Assembly: GCF_900157365.1 (NCBI RefSeq)
Contig: NZ_FUEZ01000004.1
Coordinates: 3,087,066 to 3,151,065 of the forward strand
Direction of reading: 5' to 3'
DNA length: 64,000 nucleotides
DNA from: Mycobacterium numidiamassiliense
GTDB lineage: Bacteria > Actinomycetota > Actinomycetes > Mycobacteriales > Mycobacteriaceae
A program made the translations under genes and the position numbers. Below the pieces are notes generated by a model. That model searched no databases, was not told the DNA's origin, and saw nothing but the letters and a program-made list of their open reading frames with translations. Positions 16,329 to 24,671 of this stretch are shown piece by piece; within the stretch, counting starts at the first letter, position 1; each line of letters begins with the position of its first letter.

Positions 16329-17543
16329 ATGACTTTGTTCTCTACGCCTGTTGTCGCTGGTGCACCAATGATGAGAGACGTGAGATGGCGAACCGCGGGA
16401 TCCGATCACCGGCATGGAAGATCCCGCACGGCATCGCCGTCATTGACTGGCCGCACGCCTGACATGGCTACCGGCTTGATCGGCGATAGCGCTGAGCCGG
16501 ATGAGCCTGAGCCGAAGTCTGAGTCGCCACAGATGGTGGTCGCGAAGATATCGCTTGGCGACCGGGTGAGCGACATAGTCGCCAGCCCAAATGACTCCGT
16601 TGCCTATGTGGCCCTGCGTGACTCGATCGCGGTCATCAGCGGCCTTCATGACGTCTCGTGCGTTGTCCCGGTGGGCGGACATCCGCGGGGTCTGACAATG
16701 GATGCCGATGGCACCCGCCTGTATGTGAGCAACTACGGCGACTCGGTTTCCGTGGTCGACCACGCCGGCTGCCGCGTCGAAGCCATCCCAGGCGCGTGCT
16801 GTGTGCAGCGGGTCGAGACAGTGGATCGAATGTTGATCTACGCGGCGAGTAATGCGATCGATGGCGGCCTGATCGCGGTGATCGACACGGACGGCGGCAC
16901 GGTCACTACCATTGCCGGGCCCGACGGTCATGTCATCACCGATCTCGCTGCCGCCCCTGAGGGCGACCGTGTATACGCCGGGTTATCCCGGCGGAGCACC
17001 TACTATCAATACGATGCCGGTTTGATCGGCGTGATCGACACGACGACCAACGCGCTGATCCACACCATCGATCTGGTTTCCTCGCCTGACGCCATCAGCG
17101 TCAGCCTGGATGGATCGATGTTGTACACGACGCACTATGACCATAAATTGGTGTCGGCAGTCGACCTTTCCTCTTACCGCGTCACACCGATTGCCTTGGG
17201 CGACAGCCCACTTGGAGTAAGTCTTACTCCGGACGGTTTGCAGGCGTATGTGGTCAACGGTTGCTCACTGTCGGTTATCGATACCGTTACCAACGAAGTG
17301 GCGCCGATTGCGGTCGGCGACCTGCCGCGGTCCGTGCTCATTAGCCCCGACGGTAAACGTGCCTACGTCTGCAACTTCGGTGACGGCACTGTGTCGCTTA
17401 TCGACGCCATCGCCCAATGCGTGACCGATACCGTCGAAGTCGGGGGACATCCCCAAGCGTTGGCGGTGAGCCCTGATGGTCACCACCTCTACGTAGGGGA
17501 TTACTGGTCCGGCACTGTCACGGTCCTCGCCGTTCAGCCGTGA
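16329..17543 (+). CDS. YVTN/YncE-type beta-propeller repeat protein
   Basis: 404 codons at most; the start is uncertain (16329, 16368 or 16464). From about residue 68 the protein consists of repeats of roughly 42-45 residues ending in motifs such as SPDGKRAYVCNFGDGTVSLID and SPDGHHLYVGDYWSGTVTVL. This is a seven-bladed propeller of the YncE/40-residue YVTN family. No clear signal peptide is present from any start, which is odd because many relatives are exported. Mycobacterial relatives include propeller domains attached to PE proteins. Function unknown, probably a binding scaffold. It is divergent from the Rv2629-like gene across a region with strong DosR cores. Confidence 0.75.
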   Translation: MTLFSTPVVAGAPMMRDVRWRTAGSDHRHGRSRTASPSLTGRTPDMATGLIGDSAEPDEPEPKSESPQMVVAKISLGDRVSDIVASPNDSVAYVALRDSIAVISGLHDVSCVVPVGGHPRGLTMDADGTRLYVSNYGDSVSVVDHAGCRVEAIPGACCVQRVETVDRMLIYAASNAIDGGLIAVIDTDGGTVTTIAGPDGHVITDLAAAPEGDRVYAGLSRRSTYYQYDAGLIGVIDTTTNALIHTIDLVSSPDAISVSLDGSMLYTTHYDHKLVSAVDLSSYRVTPIALGDSPLGVSLTPDGLQAYVVNGCSLSVIDTVTNEVAPIAVGDLPRSVLISPDGKRAYVCNFGDGTVSLIDAIAQCVTDTVEVGGHPQALAVSPDGHHLYVGDYWSGTVTVLAVQP

Positions 17544-17625
17544 TCTCTGGCAATGGTGAGCCCATCGATTGCTGAGTGTGCTGAAAGCGTTGTGCTGGAC
17601 GACTTTCGATGCGGACAGCTGATGC

Positions 17626-19467
17626 TCAGTGTTCGTAGAGAGCCGAGAGGCGGTCGGTGAACTTGTCGATGACGATCTTGCGACGCAACTTCATGCTCGG
17701 CGTGAGATCGCCGGCCTCGATGGAGAGCTCGCGGTCGATGATCGTGAATTTCTTGATCTGCTCCCAGCGATTCAGTTCCAGGTTCAGCTCGTCGATGTAG
17801 CCGGCGATGAGTTCCTGCGTCTTCTCATCGCTGGCTATCTCGGCGAAGGAACCGCCCGCCAGACCGTGCTTGCCGGCCCACTCGGTGATCGCTTCGTTGT
17901 CGAGGCTGACCAGCGCCACGCAGTAGGGCTTAGCCTCCCCGTAGACGAGAAGCTCGCTCGCAAAGGGGCACAGGCCCTTGAATTTCGCGTCGATCACCCC
18001 CGGCGCCACGTACTTACCCTGCGAGGTCTTGAACATGTCCTTCTTGCGGTCGGTGATCCGCAGATAGCCGTCGGCGTCGATCTCACCGACGTCGCCGGTG
18101 TGGAACCAACCGTCCTCCTCGAGGGCCTCGGCAGTGGCATCCGGCAGATCGTGGTAGGCGGTCATCACACCAGGTCCCCTGACCAAGATTTCGCCGTCGT
18201 CGGCGATCTTTGCCTCGGTGGCCGGGAACGGCCACCCGACCGTTCCAAATCGATAAGCATTGGGCCGGTTGATAAACGATGCTGCCGCGGTCTCGGTCAG
18301 CCCGTAGCCCTCAAGCACGATGATCCCGACGGCGTCGAACCATTGCGCGATGTCACGGTCCAGGGCGGCGGCTGCGGAGACGAAGAACCGCAACCGCCCA
18401 CCGAAGCGCTCGCGGATAGTGGAGAACACCAGCCGGTCGGCCACCTTATAGGCCAGCGAGGACGCCAAAGACGGCTTCCTGCCGGCCTGCCGCGCTTCCG
18501 AGACCCGCAAGCCGATCCCAATTGCCAAGTCGAACATCGTTTTCGAGAGCCGGCCCCGCTCGGCGGCCATCCCCTCGATGCGGGCATGTGCCTTCTCGAA
18601 GATGCGCGGTGCCGCACCCATGATTGTGGGACGTAGGGCCGCGAGGTTATCGACAATCCTCTCAACGCGGCCGTCGATTGCAGTAGGGAAGCCGATCTGC
18701 AGCGGCAGCGCCAGCATCACTTTGCCGAATGCATGTGCCAGTGGCAGCCACAGGAAGTTGAGGTCGTCGGGGCCGAGGATGTTGAGCGCGTCGATGGCCG
18801 CGGCGGTGTACGTCCATGCCCCATGGGTCAGCCGCACGCCTTTCGGCCGGCCGGTGGTGCCGGAAGTGTAGATGAGGCTGGCCAGTTGGTCGGGACCGAT
18901 GCATGCGACCCGCTCCTCGATGACGTTGGGCGAGTCGGCGAGCACCTGCTTACCGAATTGCTCCAGTTCGTAAAGGGTGATCACCCAGTCGCCGTCGCCC
19001 TTGCCGTCGATGATCACGACCTTGCTCACATCGGGCAGTTCGGCACGGTGCTCGACCAGCTTGTCGACCTGCGTCTGATCCTCGGCGATCACCACCCGGC
19101 TTCCGGAATTGGCCACGATGTAGGCGACATCGCTGGCCATGGTCGTCGGATACACCGTGGTGGTCGCGGCGCCGGTGCACATCACAGCGAAATCGGCGAG
19201 CACCCACTCATAGCGCGTAGACGATGCGAGCGCCACCCGATCCTCGGTAGCGATTCCCAGTGAGATCAGCCCGGCGGCGATCTGGTGTACGCGCTCACCG
19301 ACCTGCTGCCAAGTCACGCTCTCCCAGCTGTGACCCTGCGGATAGCGAAAAGCTTCCGTATGCGGGGTCGCGGTGACGCGGTCGAGAAACATCCGCGCCA
19401 CCGACGGCGCGCGATTCTCGATCTTGGTTAAGTCGGGCCTCTCCAGTGAGGCGAGTGGTGCTGTCAT
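17626..19467 (-). CDS. Long-chain fatty-acid-CoA ligase (FadD15-like)
   Basis: 613 residues from ATG 19467 (gagg 5 nt upstream). The AMP-binding signature LIYTSGTTGRPKGVRLTHG (around 195-213) and the downstream YGLTETAA, GEILVRGPGVM, GWFHTGDVGEIDADGYLRITDRKKDMFKTSQGKY motifs are complete, including the C-terminal lysine region. It activates long-chain fatty acids to acyl-CoA through acyl-AMP. It is divergent from a cAMP-type protein lysine acetyltransferase across a 200-bp region containing a DosR-like palindrome. Acyl-CoA synthetases are known targets of that acetyltransferase family in mycobacteria, which makes the pairing meaningful. Confidence 0.92.
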   Translation of the reverse strand: MTAPLASLERPDLTKIENRAPSVARMFLDRVTATPHTEAFRYPQGHSWESVTWQQVGERVHQIAAGLISLGIATEDRVALASSTRYEWVLADFAVMCTGAATTTVYPTTMASDVAYIVANSGSRVVIAEDQTQVDKLVEHRAELPDVSKVVIIDGKGDGDWVITLYELEQFGKQVLADSPNVIEERVACIGPDQLASLIYTSGTTGRPKGVRLTHGAWTYTAAAIDALNILGPDDLNFLWLPLAHAFGKVMLALPLQIGFPTAIDGRVERIVDNLAALRPTIMGAAPRIFEKAHARIEGMAAERGRLSKTMFDLAIGIGLRVSEARQAGRKPSLASSLAYKVADRLVFSTIRERFGGRLRFFVSAAAALDRDIAQWFDAVGIIVLEGYGLTETAAASFINRPNAYRFGTVGWPFPATEAKIADDGEILVRGPGVMTAYHDLPDATAEALEEDGWFHTGDVGEIDADGYLRITDRKKDMFKTSQGKYVAPGVIDAKFKGLCPFASELLVYGEAKPYCVALVSLDNEAITEWAGKHGLAGGSFAEIASDEKTQELIAGYIDELNLELNRWEQIKKFTIIDRELSIEAGDLTPSMKLRRKIVIDKFTDRLSALYEH

Positions 19468-19552
19468 GTTCCTCACCCATCGTTGCCACGCCGCACAACG
19501 TTGGCGTAGTTAACTCGCCTTCAATCCTGCTGCGGTCCGGTAGGTTCGGGTA

Positions 19553-19587
19553 GTGACTAAAGTCACGGGGAGCTCGGAAAACGTCCC
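19553..19587. promoter_or_regulatory. DosR-like palindrome between fadD and lysine acetyltransferase genes
   Basis: 19553-19566 gtgactaaagtcac is a nearly perfect palindrome and matches seven of nine fixed DosR positions. A weaker core starts at 19574 (six of nine), 21 bp on. Either divergent gene could be controlled. Confidence 0.62.
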
Positions 19588-19662
19588 CACGCGATGCCGT
19601 CGGCGGTTGGCGACGGAGTGCTGCGCATCAGGCACTCGCACGGAGCCGCTAAGCGGCCTGGT

Positions 19663-20646
19663 ATGAACGCCGTCGGCATCGAGGAGTTGGCGGCGCTGAA
19701 TGTGTTCGCCGGTATTCGCGCCGAGGATCTTGCGGCATTGGCTGCCAACCTGGAGCCACTGCATGTGGCCGCCGGCGAGGTCTTGATGCGGCAGGGTGAG
19801 CGGGCGGTGTCGTTTGCGATCATCGCGTCCGGTCGAGTCGAGATCAGGCACGTCGGCACGGATGGCCAGATCGCGGTGACAGAGCTGTCGCCCGCGACGA
19901 TTGTCGGTGAAATCGCTTTGCTGCGAAGCGCACCCAGAACGGCGACGGTGATTGCGAAAGATGACGTCTGCGGATACGTCGGATACGACGTCGCTTTCGA
20001 GTGCATGCTAGCCATGCCGATGCTCGCCGACCGAATGGTCCGCACCGCGCGGCAGCGAATGGCCGCGTACATCGCCCCGATCGCGGTATCGGCCAAAGAC
20101 GGTGCCAGGCTATGGCTGCGCCCAGTCCTGCCCGGTGATGCCGAGCGTTCCAAGAGCAACGGAGCCTTTTCGCGGGAGACCCTGTACCGGCGCTATCAGG
20201 GTAGTGCTCCGACCGAGGCACGGTTGGCGTACCTGTTCGAGGTTGACTACGTCGACCACTTCGTCTGGGTGGTTACCGACGGCATGGCCGGGCCGGTCGT
20301 CGCCGACGCACGCTTCATCCGGGATAAGGACGACCTCGCCTCCGCGGAGGTTGCGCTCACCGTGGCGGACGCCTACCAGGGCCGCGGGATCGGGACACTG
20401 CTGCTCGGTGCGTTGGCGGTCGCAGCACGCGTCGACGGCATCGAGCGGTTTCACGGTCGGGTGCTTTCCGACAACCCGCCCGCGCGTGCATTGGGCGACA
20501 AGGTCAACGCCCGCTGGGCGCAGGAGGAACCCGGGGTGGTCACGACCACGGGGGAGATCCCGGCCACGGATTACCTACCTCTCGATCACGAGACGCGTCG
20601 GCAGATCGAACATGTGGCACGCCAGGTGATCCGGGCGTTCGACTGA
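19663..20646 (+). CDS. Cyclic-nucleotide-regulated protein lysine acetyltransferase (Rv0998/Pat family)
   Basis: 327 residues from ATG 19663 (19594 is a longer possibility). The N-terminal cyclic nucleotide-binding domain (around 5-125) has the phosphate-binding cassette GEIALLRSAPRTATV. The C-terminal GNAT domain (around 140-320) has the acetyl-CoA loop YQGRGIGTLLLGALA. This is the domain order of mycobacterial Rv0998 and MSMEG_5458, where cAMP relieves autoinhibition and the enzyme acetylates acyl-CoA synthetases and a universal stress protein. Here it is divergent from a FadD and surrounded by USP genes, so both known substrate classes are close by. A DosR-like palindrome is in the shared promoter. 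Confidence 0.9.
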   Translation: MNAVGIEELAALNVFAGIRAEDLAALAANLEPLHVAAGEVLMRQGERAVSFAIIASGRVEIRHVGTDGQIAVTELSPATIVGEIALLRSAPRTATVIAKDDVCGYVGYDVAFECMLAMPMLADRMVRTARQRMAAYIAPIAVSAKDGARLWLRPVLPGDAERSKSNGAFSRETLYRRYQGSAPTEARLAYLFEVDYVDHFVWVVTDGMAGPVVADARFIRDKDDLASAEVALTVADAYQGRGIGTLLLGALAVAARVDGIERFHGRVLSDNPPARALGDKVNARWAQEEPGVVTTTGEIPATDYLPLDHETRRQIEHVARQVIRAFD

Positions 20647-20657
20647 TGCGGCCAAAA

Positions 20658-20693
20658 GTGACCAAAGCCCTGGGCTTTGGCGCCTTTGCGCCC
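20658..20693. promoter_or_regulatory. Tandem DosR boxes upstream of flavodoxin gene
   Basis: 20658-20671 gtgaccaaagccct and 20680-20693 gcgcctttgcgccc each match seven of nine fixed positions, exactly 22 bp apart, 68-103 bp before ATG 20761. Confidence 0.65.
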
Positions 20694-20760
20694 TTACCGC
20701 ATGGCGGGATTCAAGCGGAGCCTGGACGCGTCCGGGCCATCGTATACAAGGAGTTGGGCT

Positions 20761-21243
20761 ATGAAATCGCTCATCGTGTGCGTTTCGAAGTCGCACGGCA
20801 GTACCCGCCGCATAGGTGACCGGATGGCTGAGGTGCTCGATGCCAAGGTCGTCGAACCCGAGTCGGTCGATCCCGAAACGCTGGGCGAGTACGACCTCGT
20901 CGGCTTCGGATCCGGCATCTATTACATGAGCGTGGACGCGAGGCTGCGGGACCTGATACGTCGCCTGCCTGCCGTTGACAACGTCCGTGCGTTCACCTTC
21001 TTCACCAGCGGTGCCCGGACGATTCCGTTGATGGACTACAACAAACCGGTCCGAAAACAACTGGAATTGAAGGGCTTTGATGTGATCGGTTCGTTTTCTT
21101 GCCGCGGATTCGACACGGTTGGACCATTCGGACTCATCGGCGGGATCAACAAGGGGCGCCCTGATGACCACGATCTCGGTCGGGCGGCGGCGTTCGCGAC
21201 ACGCATGCGCAAAAAGGTCGCGGGCTCCCAGGCCGCTTCATGA
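20761..21243 (+). CDS. Flavodoxin-family protein
   Basis: 160 residues from ATG 20761, with a ggag site 11 nt upstream. The phosphate-binding loop SKSHGSTRRIGDRMAE at 9-24, GFGSGIYYMS around 52-61 and the FFTSGA strand are the FMN-contacting loops of flavodoxin-like proteins. It would carry electrons as FMN in the cytoplasm and may substitute for ferredoxin. The tandem DosR cores and the presence of fdxA and a hydrogenase in the same island suggest a low-potential electron carrier for hypoxia. It converges on the small 86-residue gene across a hairpin terminator. Confidence 0.85.
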   Translation: MKSLIVCVSKSHGSTRRIGDRMAEVLDAKVVEPESVDPETLGEYDLVGFGSGIYYMSVDARLRDLIRRLPAVDNVRAFTFFTSGARTIPLMDYNKPVRKQLELKGFDVIGSFSCRGFDTVGPFGLIGGINKGRPDDHDLGRAAAFATRMRKKVAGSQAAS

Positions 21244-21282
21244 CCGATGTGAAGAAGCGGGACAGCAAGGACAAATGACCGC

Positions 21283-21316
21283 GACTGGGCGGTGCTCTGA
21301 AGGCACCCGCCCAGTC
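21283..21316. terminator. Bidirectional hairpin terminator
   Basis: A 13-bp stem gactgggcggtgc / gcacccgcccagtc, with one bulged base and a 7-base loop, lies between convergent genes (flavodoxin stop 21243, small gene stop 21338). There is no long T tract, as is common in mycobacteria. Confidence 0.75.
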
Positions 21317-21337
21317 ATCGGCCTTGGTTCATAACGA

Positions 21338-21598
21338 CTATTTGCCTACGGCCTGGCCGGCGCTCCGCACCACGCTGCGAGCGAACTCGATGCGCCCGGT
21401 GACCAACTCTTCGGTCAAGTCCAGGGCGGCTTCGATGACGTTCTTGCGCCGCGACTCCTCGGGGATATCTCCGGTCACCTGGTCGACGAAGGTGCGGACG
21501 GCATCGATGGCCTGCTTACGGCTGGCCTCGACCGATTCGAGCACCTCGTCGGACAGTTCGGCCCAGCGTGACTCGGCCTTTTCCGGTGTCTGTGTCAT
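21338..21598 (-). CDS. Small coiled-coil-like protein
   Basis: 86 residues from ATG 21598, with gaggag 6 nt upstream. The sequence is charged and helical (WAELSDEVLESVEASRKQAI, then RIEFARSVVRSAG), with no cysteine and no membrane segment. Amphipathic helices of this type resemble phasin-like or apolipoprotein-like small proteins. A link to storage-lipid droplets would be a guess based on the neighbouring WS/DGAT gene. The sequence was not recognised as a named family. DosR-like cores at 21699 and 21721 lie about 100 bp upstream. Confidence 0.7.
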   Translation of the reverse strand: MTQTPEKAESRWAELSDEVLESVEASRKQAIDAVRTFVDQVTGDIPEESRRKNVIEAALDLTEELVTGRIEFARSVVRSAGQAVGK

Positions 21599-21698
21599 TG
21601 TCAATCTCCTCAAATTGTTAGTGTGACGCTGCAAATCTTGTGCAGCGAATCGCAACTCTGCCGAAGCAAACGCTATGACCTCCACGCAGCCGACACGA

Positions 21699-21734
21699 GT
21701 GCCTAAAGTCCTTCCTCGCCTCATCGTTCGTCCC
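21699..21734. promoter_or_regulatory. Tandem DosR boxes upstream of small coiled-coil gene
   Basis: 21699-21712 gtgcctaaagtcct matches seven of nine fixed positions, and 21721-21734 tcatcgttcgtccc six of nine, exactly 22 bp apart, upstream of the leftward start at 21598. Confidence 0.62.
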
Positions 21735-21800
21735 ACGTCGAGCTGTCGGCTACCTCTGCCGGTTCTCATCAGGAACTACGGTGCCGGGGTGACTTTCGCC

Positions 21801-21814
21801 GGGACGTAAGTCCC
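21801..21814. promoter_or_regulatory. Perfect DosR box upstream of Rv2627c-like gene
   Basis: gggacgtaagtccc matches all nine fixed positions and is nearly palindromic, 37 bp before ATG 21851. An overlapping weaker core, gtgactttcgccgg, starts at 21789. Confidence 0.8.
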
Positions 21815-21850
21815 TAACGCGTTATCGCGGGTGCTGTTAGCTTGACCGCC

Positions 21851-23104
21851 ATGGCAGTAACCACCAGCGACGATGCCCGTCAACATCCGGAGGCTTTTCA
21901 CTTCAGCCCACCCGGCATCGCTGGTTTGGGCAGCGCCGTCAGACCGTTTACGCATACCGGTCGGTACTTCGCCCGACTGTGGCGCGATTATCTCAATCAA
22001 GCGCCTGACGAACTTCCGATCGCACGACCCACCATTGCATTGGCGGCACAGGCATTTCGCGATGAGGTCGTGCTGATGGGCTTGAAGGCGCGCCGCCCGG
22101 TCAGCAGGGGGGATGTGTTCGACCGCATCACCCGCGAGGTGGTCGCGGGGCTGGAGTTCTACGGGGACAAGGGTTGGCTAGAGAAGCCAAAAGGTTTCTT
22201 CGCTAAGCCTCCGCCCCTTTCCGACGTTACGGTACGAAAGGTCAAGGGGCAGAGAGATTCCTTCTACCGCATCTTCTTCGACAGCGGATACACGCCGTAT
22301 CCAGGCGAACCGGGCGCGCAACGGTGGCAGAGGTACACCGCGAACGACCGCGAGTACGCACTGTTGCTGCGCCACCCCGAACCGCGACCCTGGTTGGTAT
22401 GTATCCATGGAACCGAGATGGGCCGCGCTGCGCTTGATCTCGCCCTGTTCCGGGCCTGGAAACTACACTACGAGCTTGACCTCAACGTCGTTATGCCCGT
22501 CCTGCCGATGCACGGACCGCGGGCGCGCGGCCTGCCAAAGGGCGCCGTGTTTCCGGGGGAGGATGTGCTCGACGACGTACACGCGACAGCCCAGGCGGTG
22601 TGGGATATCCGCCGGCTGTTGTCGTGGATCCGGTTGCAGGAGCCCGAGTCACGGATCGGGTTGAACAGTCTTTCGCTCGGCGGCTACGTTGCGGCGCTGG
22701 TCGCCAGCCTCGAGAAGGGACTGACATGCGCGATTCTCGGTGTTCCGGTGGCTGACCTCGTTGAGCTGCTGGGGCGCCACTCCGGCCTCAGTCGCGATGA
22801 CCCCCGCCGTCACACGATGGAATTGGCTGAACCTATCGGGCGGATGGTGTCACCGCTGTCGCTCGCTCCGCTCGTGCCCATGTCGGGCCGTTTCATCTAC
22901 GCCGGCGTCGCTGACCAGCTCGTGCATCCGCGCGAGCAGGCGATTCGCCTGTGGGAGCACTGGGGTAAACCGGAAATCGTCTGGTACCCAGGCGGTCACA
23001 CCGGATTCTTCCGTTCGGAGCCGGTACAGCGGTTTACGTGGAACGCGCTGCAGCATTCGGGGCTCCTGGACGGATCACCAATGCGGCGCGGCCGTCCTGC
23101 CTAG
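21851..23104 (+). CDS. Rv2627c-like alpha/beta-hydrolase
   Basis: 417 residues (Rv2627c is 413), start ATG 21851 preceded by a perfect DosR core. The central alpha/beta-hydrolase core shows WLVCIHGTEMGRAALDL (oxyanion region), MPVLPMHGPRARG, the nucleophile elbow GLNSLSLGGYVAALVASL (Ser in SLSLGG), and a late His in WYPGGHTGFF. It probably hydrolyses an ester or lipid; the substrate is unknown. The WS/DGAT gene starts 15 bp downstream, suggesting an operon in which a lipase-like enzyme and an acyltransferase are made together. Confidence 0.85.
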   Translation: MAVTTSDDARQHPEAFHFSPPGIAGLGSAVRPFTHTGRYFARLWRDYLNQAPDELPIARPTIALAAQAFRDEVVLMGLKARRPVSRGDVFDRITREVVAGLEFYGDKGWLEKPKGFFAKPPPLSDVTVRKVKGQRDSFYRIFFDSGYTPYPGEPGAQRWQRYTANDREYALLLRHPEPRPWLVCIHGTEMGRAALDLALFRAWKLHYELDLNVVMPVLPMHGPRARGLPKGAVFPGEDVLDDVHATAQAVWDIRRLLSWIRLQEPESRIGLNSLSLGGYVAALVASLEKGLTCAILGVPVADLVELLGRHSGLSRDDPRRHTMELAEPIGRMVSPLSLAPLVPMSGRFIYAGVADQLVHPREQAIRLWEHWGKPEIVWYPGGHTGFFRSEPVQRFTWNALQHSGLLDGSPMRRGRPA

Positions 23105-23118
23105 TCGCCGAGGACGAA

Positions 23119-24531
23119 ATGACTGCGCTAGATCCCTTGGACGCGGCGATGATGACCGCGGAGTTGCTGTCCAACCCGATGCATGTCGGCGCCGTGTTGA
23201 TCCTGTCACCGCCTGGCGATGCGGGCCCGCACTACGTCGATCGCCTGCACCGCGAGGCTCTCGCCGGCAACGATCCGATCGATCCGAGGTTGCGCCGGTA
23301 TCCGCATCGTGGGGTAGACACCGGTGGGATGTGGGTCTGGCGTGATAGCGACACCGTTGACATGCGCCGACATTGCCAGCGCCGCAAGGTGTCTGGCGGC
23401 CCTGACGGATTCTGGCGGCTGATCGGTGAGCTGGATGCGGAGCGCCTCGACCGGTCTCGTCCGATGTGGATGTCGTATCTGATCGACGGCCTCGAGGACG
23501 GCCGATTCGCGTTGTATATCAAGGTGCATCACACCGTTATCGACGGTGTGGCTGGTTTTCAGATGATCACCGACGCGCTGAGCACCGATCCGAAACGGCG
23601 GTCGATGCCGCCCTTCTATGCCGACTGCCGTGGTGAATCCGCGCCGCCGCCGCCGTCGGCCGGAGTGGCCTCTCGTGTTCTCGCACCGCTACGGACGCTG
23701 GTCGGCGCGACGGCATCGAGCCTTGGGCTGATCGAGCGGGTCGTCGCGGGCGAGCTATCCACTGCGATCGACAGCTTGGTCGGGCACACGACCGTGTTGC
23801 CTTTCGGAGCGCCCTACACCCGGTTCAACGGCCGCCTCGGGCCCGAGCGGGCCGTCTGTGCGGGCAGTTGGGCGAAGAAGCGCATCCAGGACGTGCAACG
23901 GGCGGCCGGTGTCACCTCCAACGATGTGATCACCGCGGTAGTGGCTGGCGTTATGCGCACTTGGCTGCGTGACCGTGCCGAACTGCCCAAGCAGTCACTG
24001 GTGGCCGCCTGCCCGATCACCGTGCGCGATCGGGAGCGCGATCCGTCAAATGACCAGCATGGCAACATGTTCGGTCTCTGGCTGTGCCCGATGGGCACGA
24101 ATGTGGCCGATCCGGTTGTGCGGCTGGATGTGATCCACCGGTCGATGGTAGAAGGAAAACACTGGGTGGCCAAACGCGGATCGGCGGCATCGTTGCTGAC
24201 GAACGCGGGAAGCATCGCCGCGACCGTCATTTCCCCGCTGCTGCCGTTCACGCCGAAAATCCGTACCGGATTCAACTTGCCGATTTCGCATGTTCCCGGA
24301 CCCCGGGACGAAATGTATTGGAACGGAGCCCATATCGAAGAGATGTATCCGGTGTCAACGGTCTACGACGGGTTGGCGCTCAACGTCACGACCTGCTCGT
24401 ACGCCGACCGGGTCGGATTCGGCTACGCGGCGGGCCGCGAGGTGGTGCCCGATATCGAGGCTCTGATACCGCTGACCGAGCAGTGCCTGACCGAACTCGA
24501 ATCTGCCGTAGGTTCGCGTTCCGCCCCTTAG
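23119..24531 (+). CDS. Wax ester synthase/diacylglycerol acyltransferase (WS/DGAT)
   Basis: 470 residues. The catalytic motif HHTVIDG (HHxxxDG), in KVHHTVIDGVAGFQMI (around 138-153), and the downstream NLPISHVPGPRDEMYWNGA segment are typical of mycobacterial triacylglycerol synthases, which join acyl-CoA to diacylglycerol or fatty alcohol. ATG 23119 is favoured because it gives the family start MTALDPLDAAMMTAELLSNP. It is distinct from the tgs1 ortholog at 58506 (different N-terminus and insert), so the island has two such enzymes. It lies 15 bp after the hydrolase gene and shares its promoter. Confidence 0.9.
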   Translation: MTALDPLDAAMMTAELLSNPMHVGAVLILSPPGDAGPHYVDRLHREALAGNDPIDPRLRRYPHRGVDTGGMWVWRDSDTVDMRRHCQRRKVSGGPDGFWRLIGELDAERLDRSRPMWMSYLIDGLEDGRFALYIKVHHTVIDGVAGFQMITDALSTDPKRRSMPPFYADCRGESAPPPPSAGVASRVLAPLRTLVGATASSLGLIERVVAGELSTAIDSLVGHTTVLPFGAPYTRFNGRLGPERAVCAGSWAKKRIQDVQRAAGVTSNDVITAVVAGVMRTWLRDRAELPKQSLVAACPITVRDRERDPSNDQHGNMFGLWLCPMGTNVADPVVRLDVIHRSMVEGKHWVAKRGSAASLLTNAGSIAATVISPLLPFTPKIRTGFNLPISHVPGPRDEMYWNGAHIEEMYPVSTVYDGLALNVTTCSYADRVGFGYAAGREVVPDIEALIPLTEQCLTELESAVGSRSAP

Positions 24532-24552
24532 GGATCGATCCGCCACGAGGAA

Positions 24553-24588
24553 GGGCCCTTCGCCTACGTGGGCGGGGACTTTTGGCCG
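24553..24588. promoter_or_regulatory. Tandem DosR boxes upstream of SPFH protein gene
   Basis: 24575-24588 gggacttttggccg matches eight of nine and 24553-24566 gggcccttcgccta seven of nine fixed positions, exactly 22 bp apart, 84-119 bp before ATG 24672. Confidence 0.7.
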
Positions 24589-24671
24589 CTGACTGATGAC
24601 CACGGCGGCTCTAGCGTTGGTGGCATGCCCGGTGCCACTGCAACGCGGCGACATGAATCGAGGTGGTCCTG

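Noticed and set aside
17629..18636. 335-codon frame on the + strand over fadD
   Set aside because: The opposite strand encodes a complete acyl-CoA ligase with all motifs; this frame is its antisense shadow.
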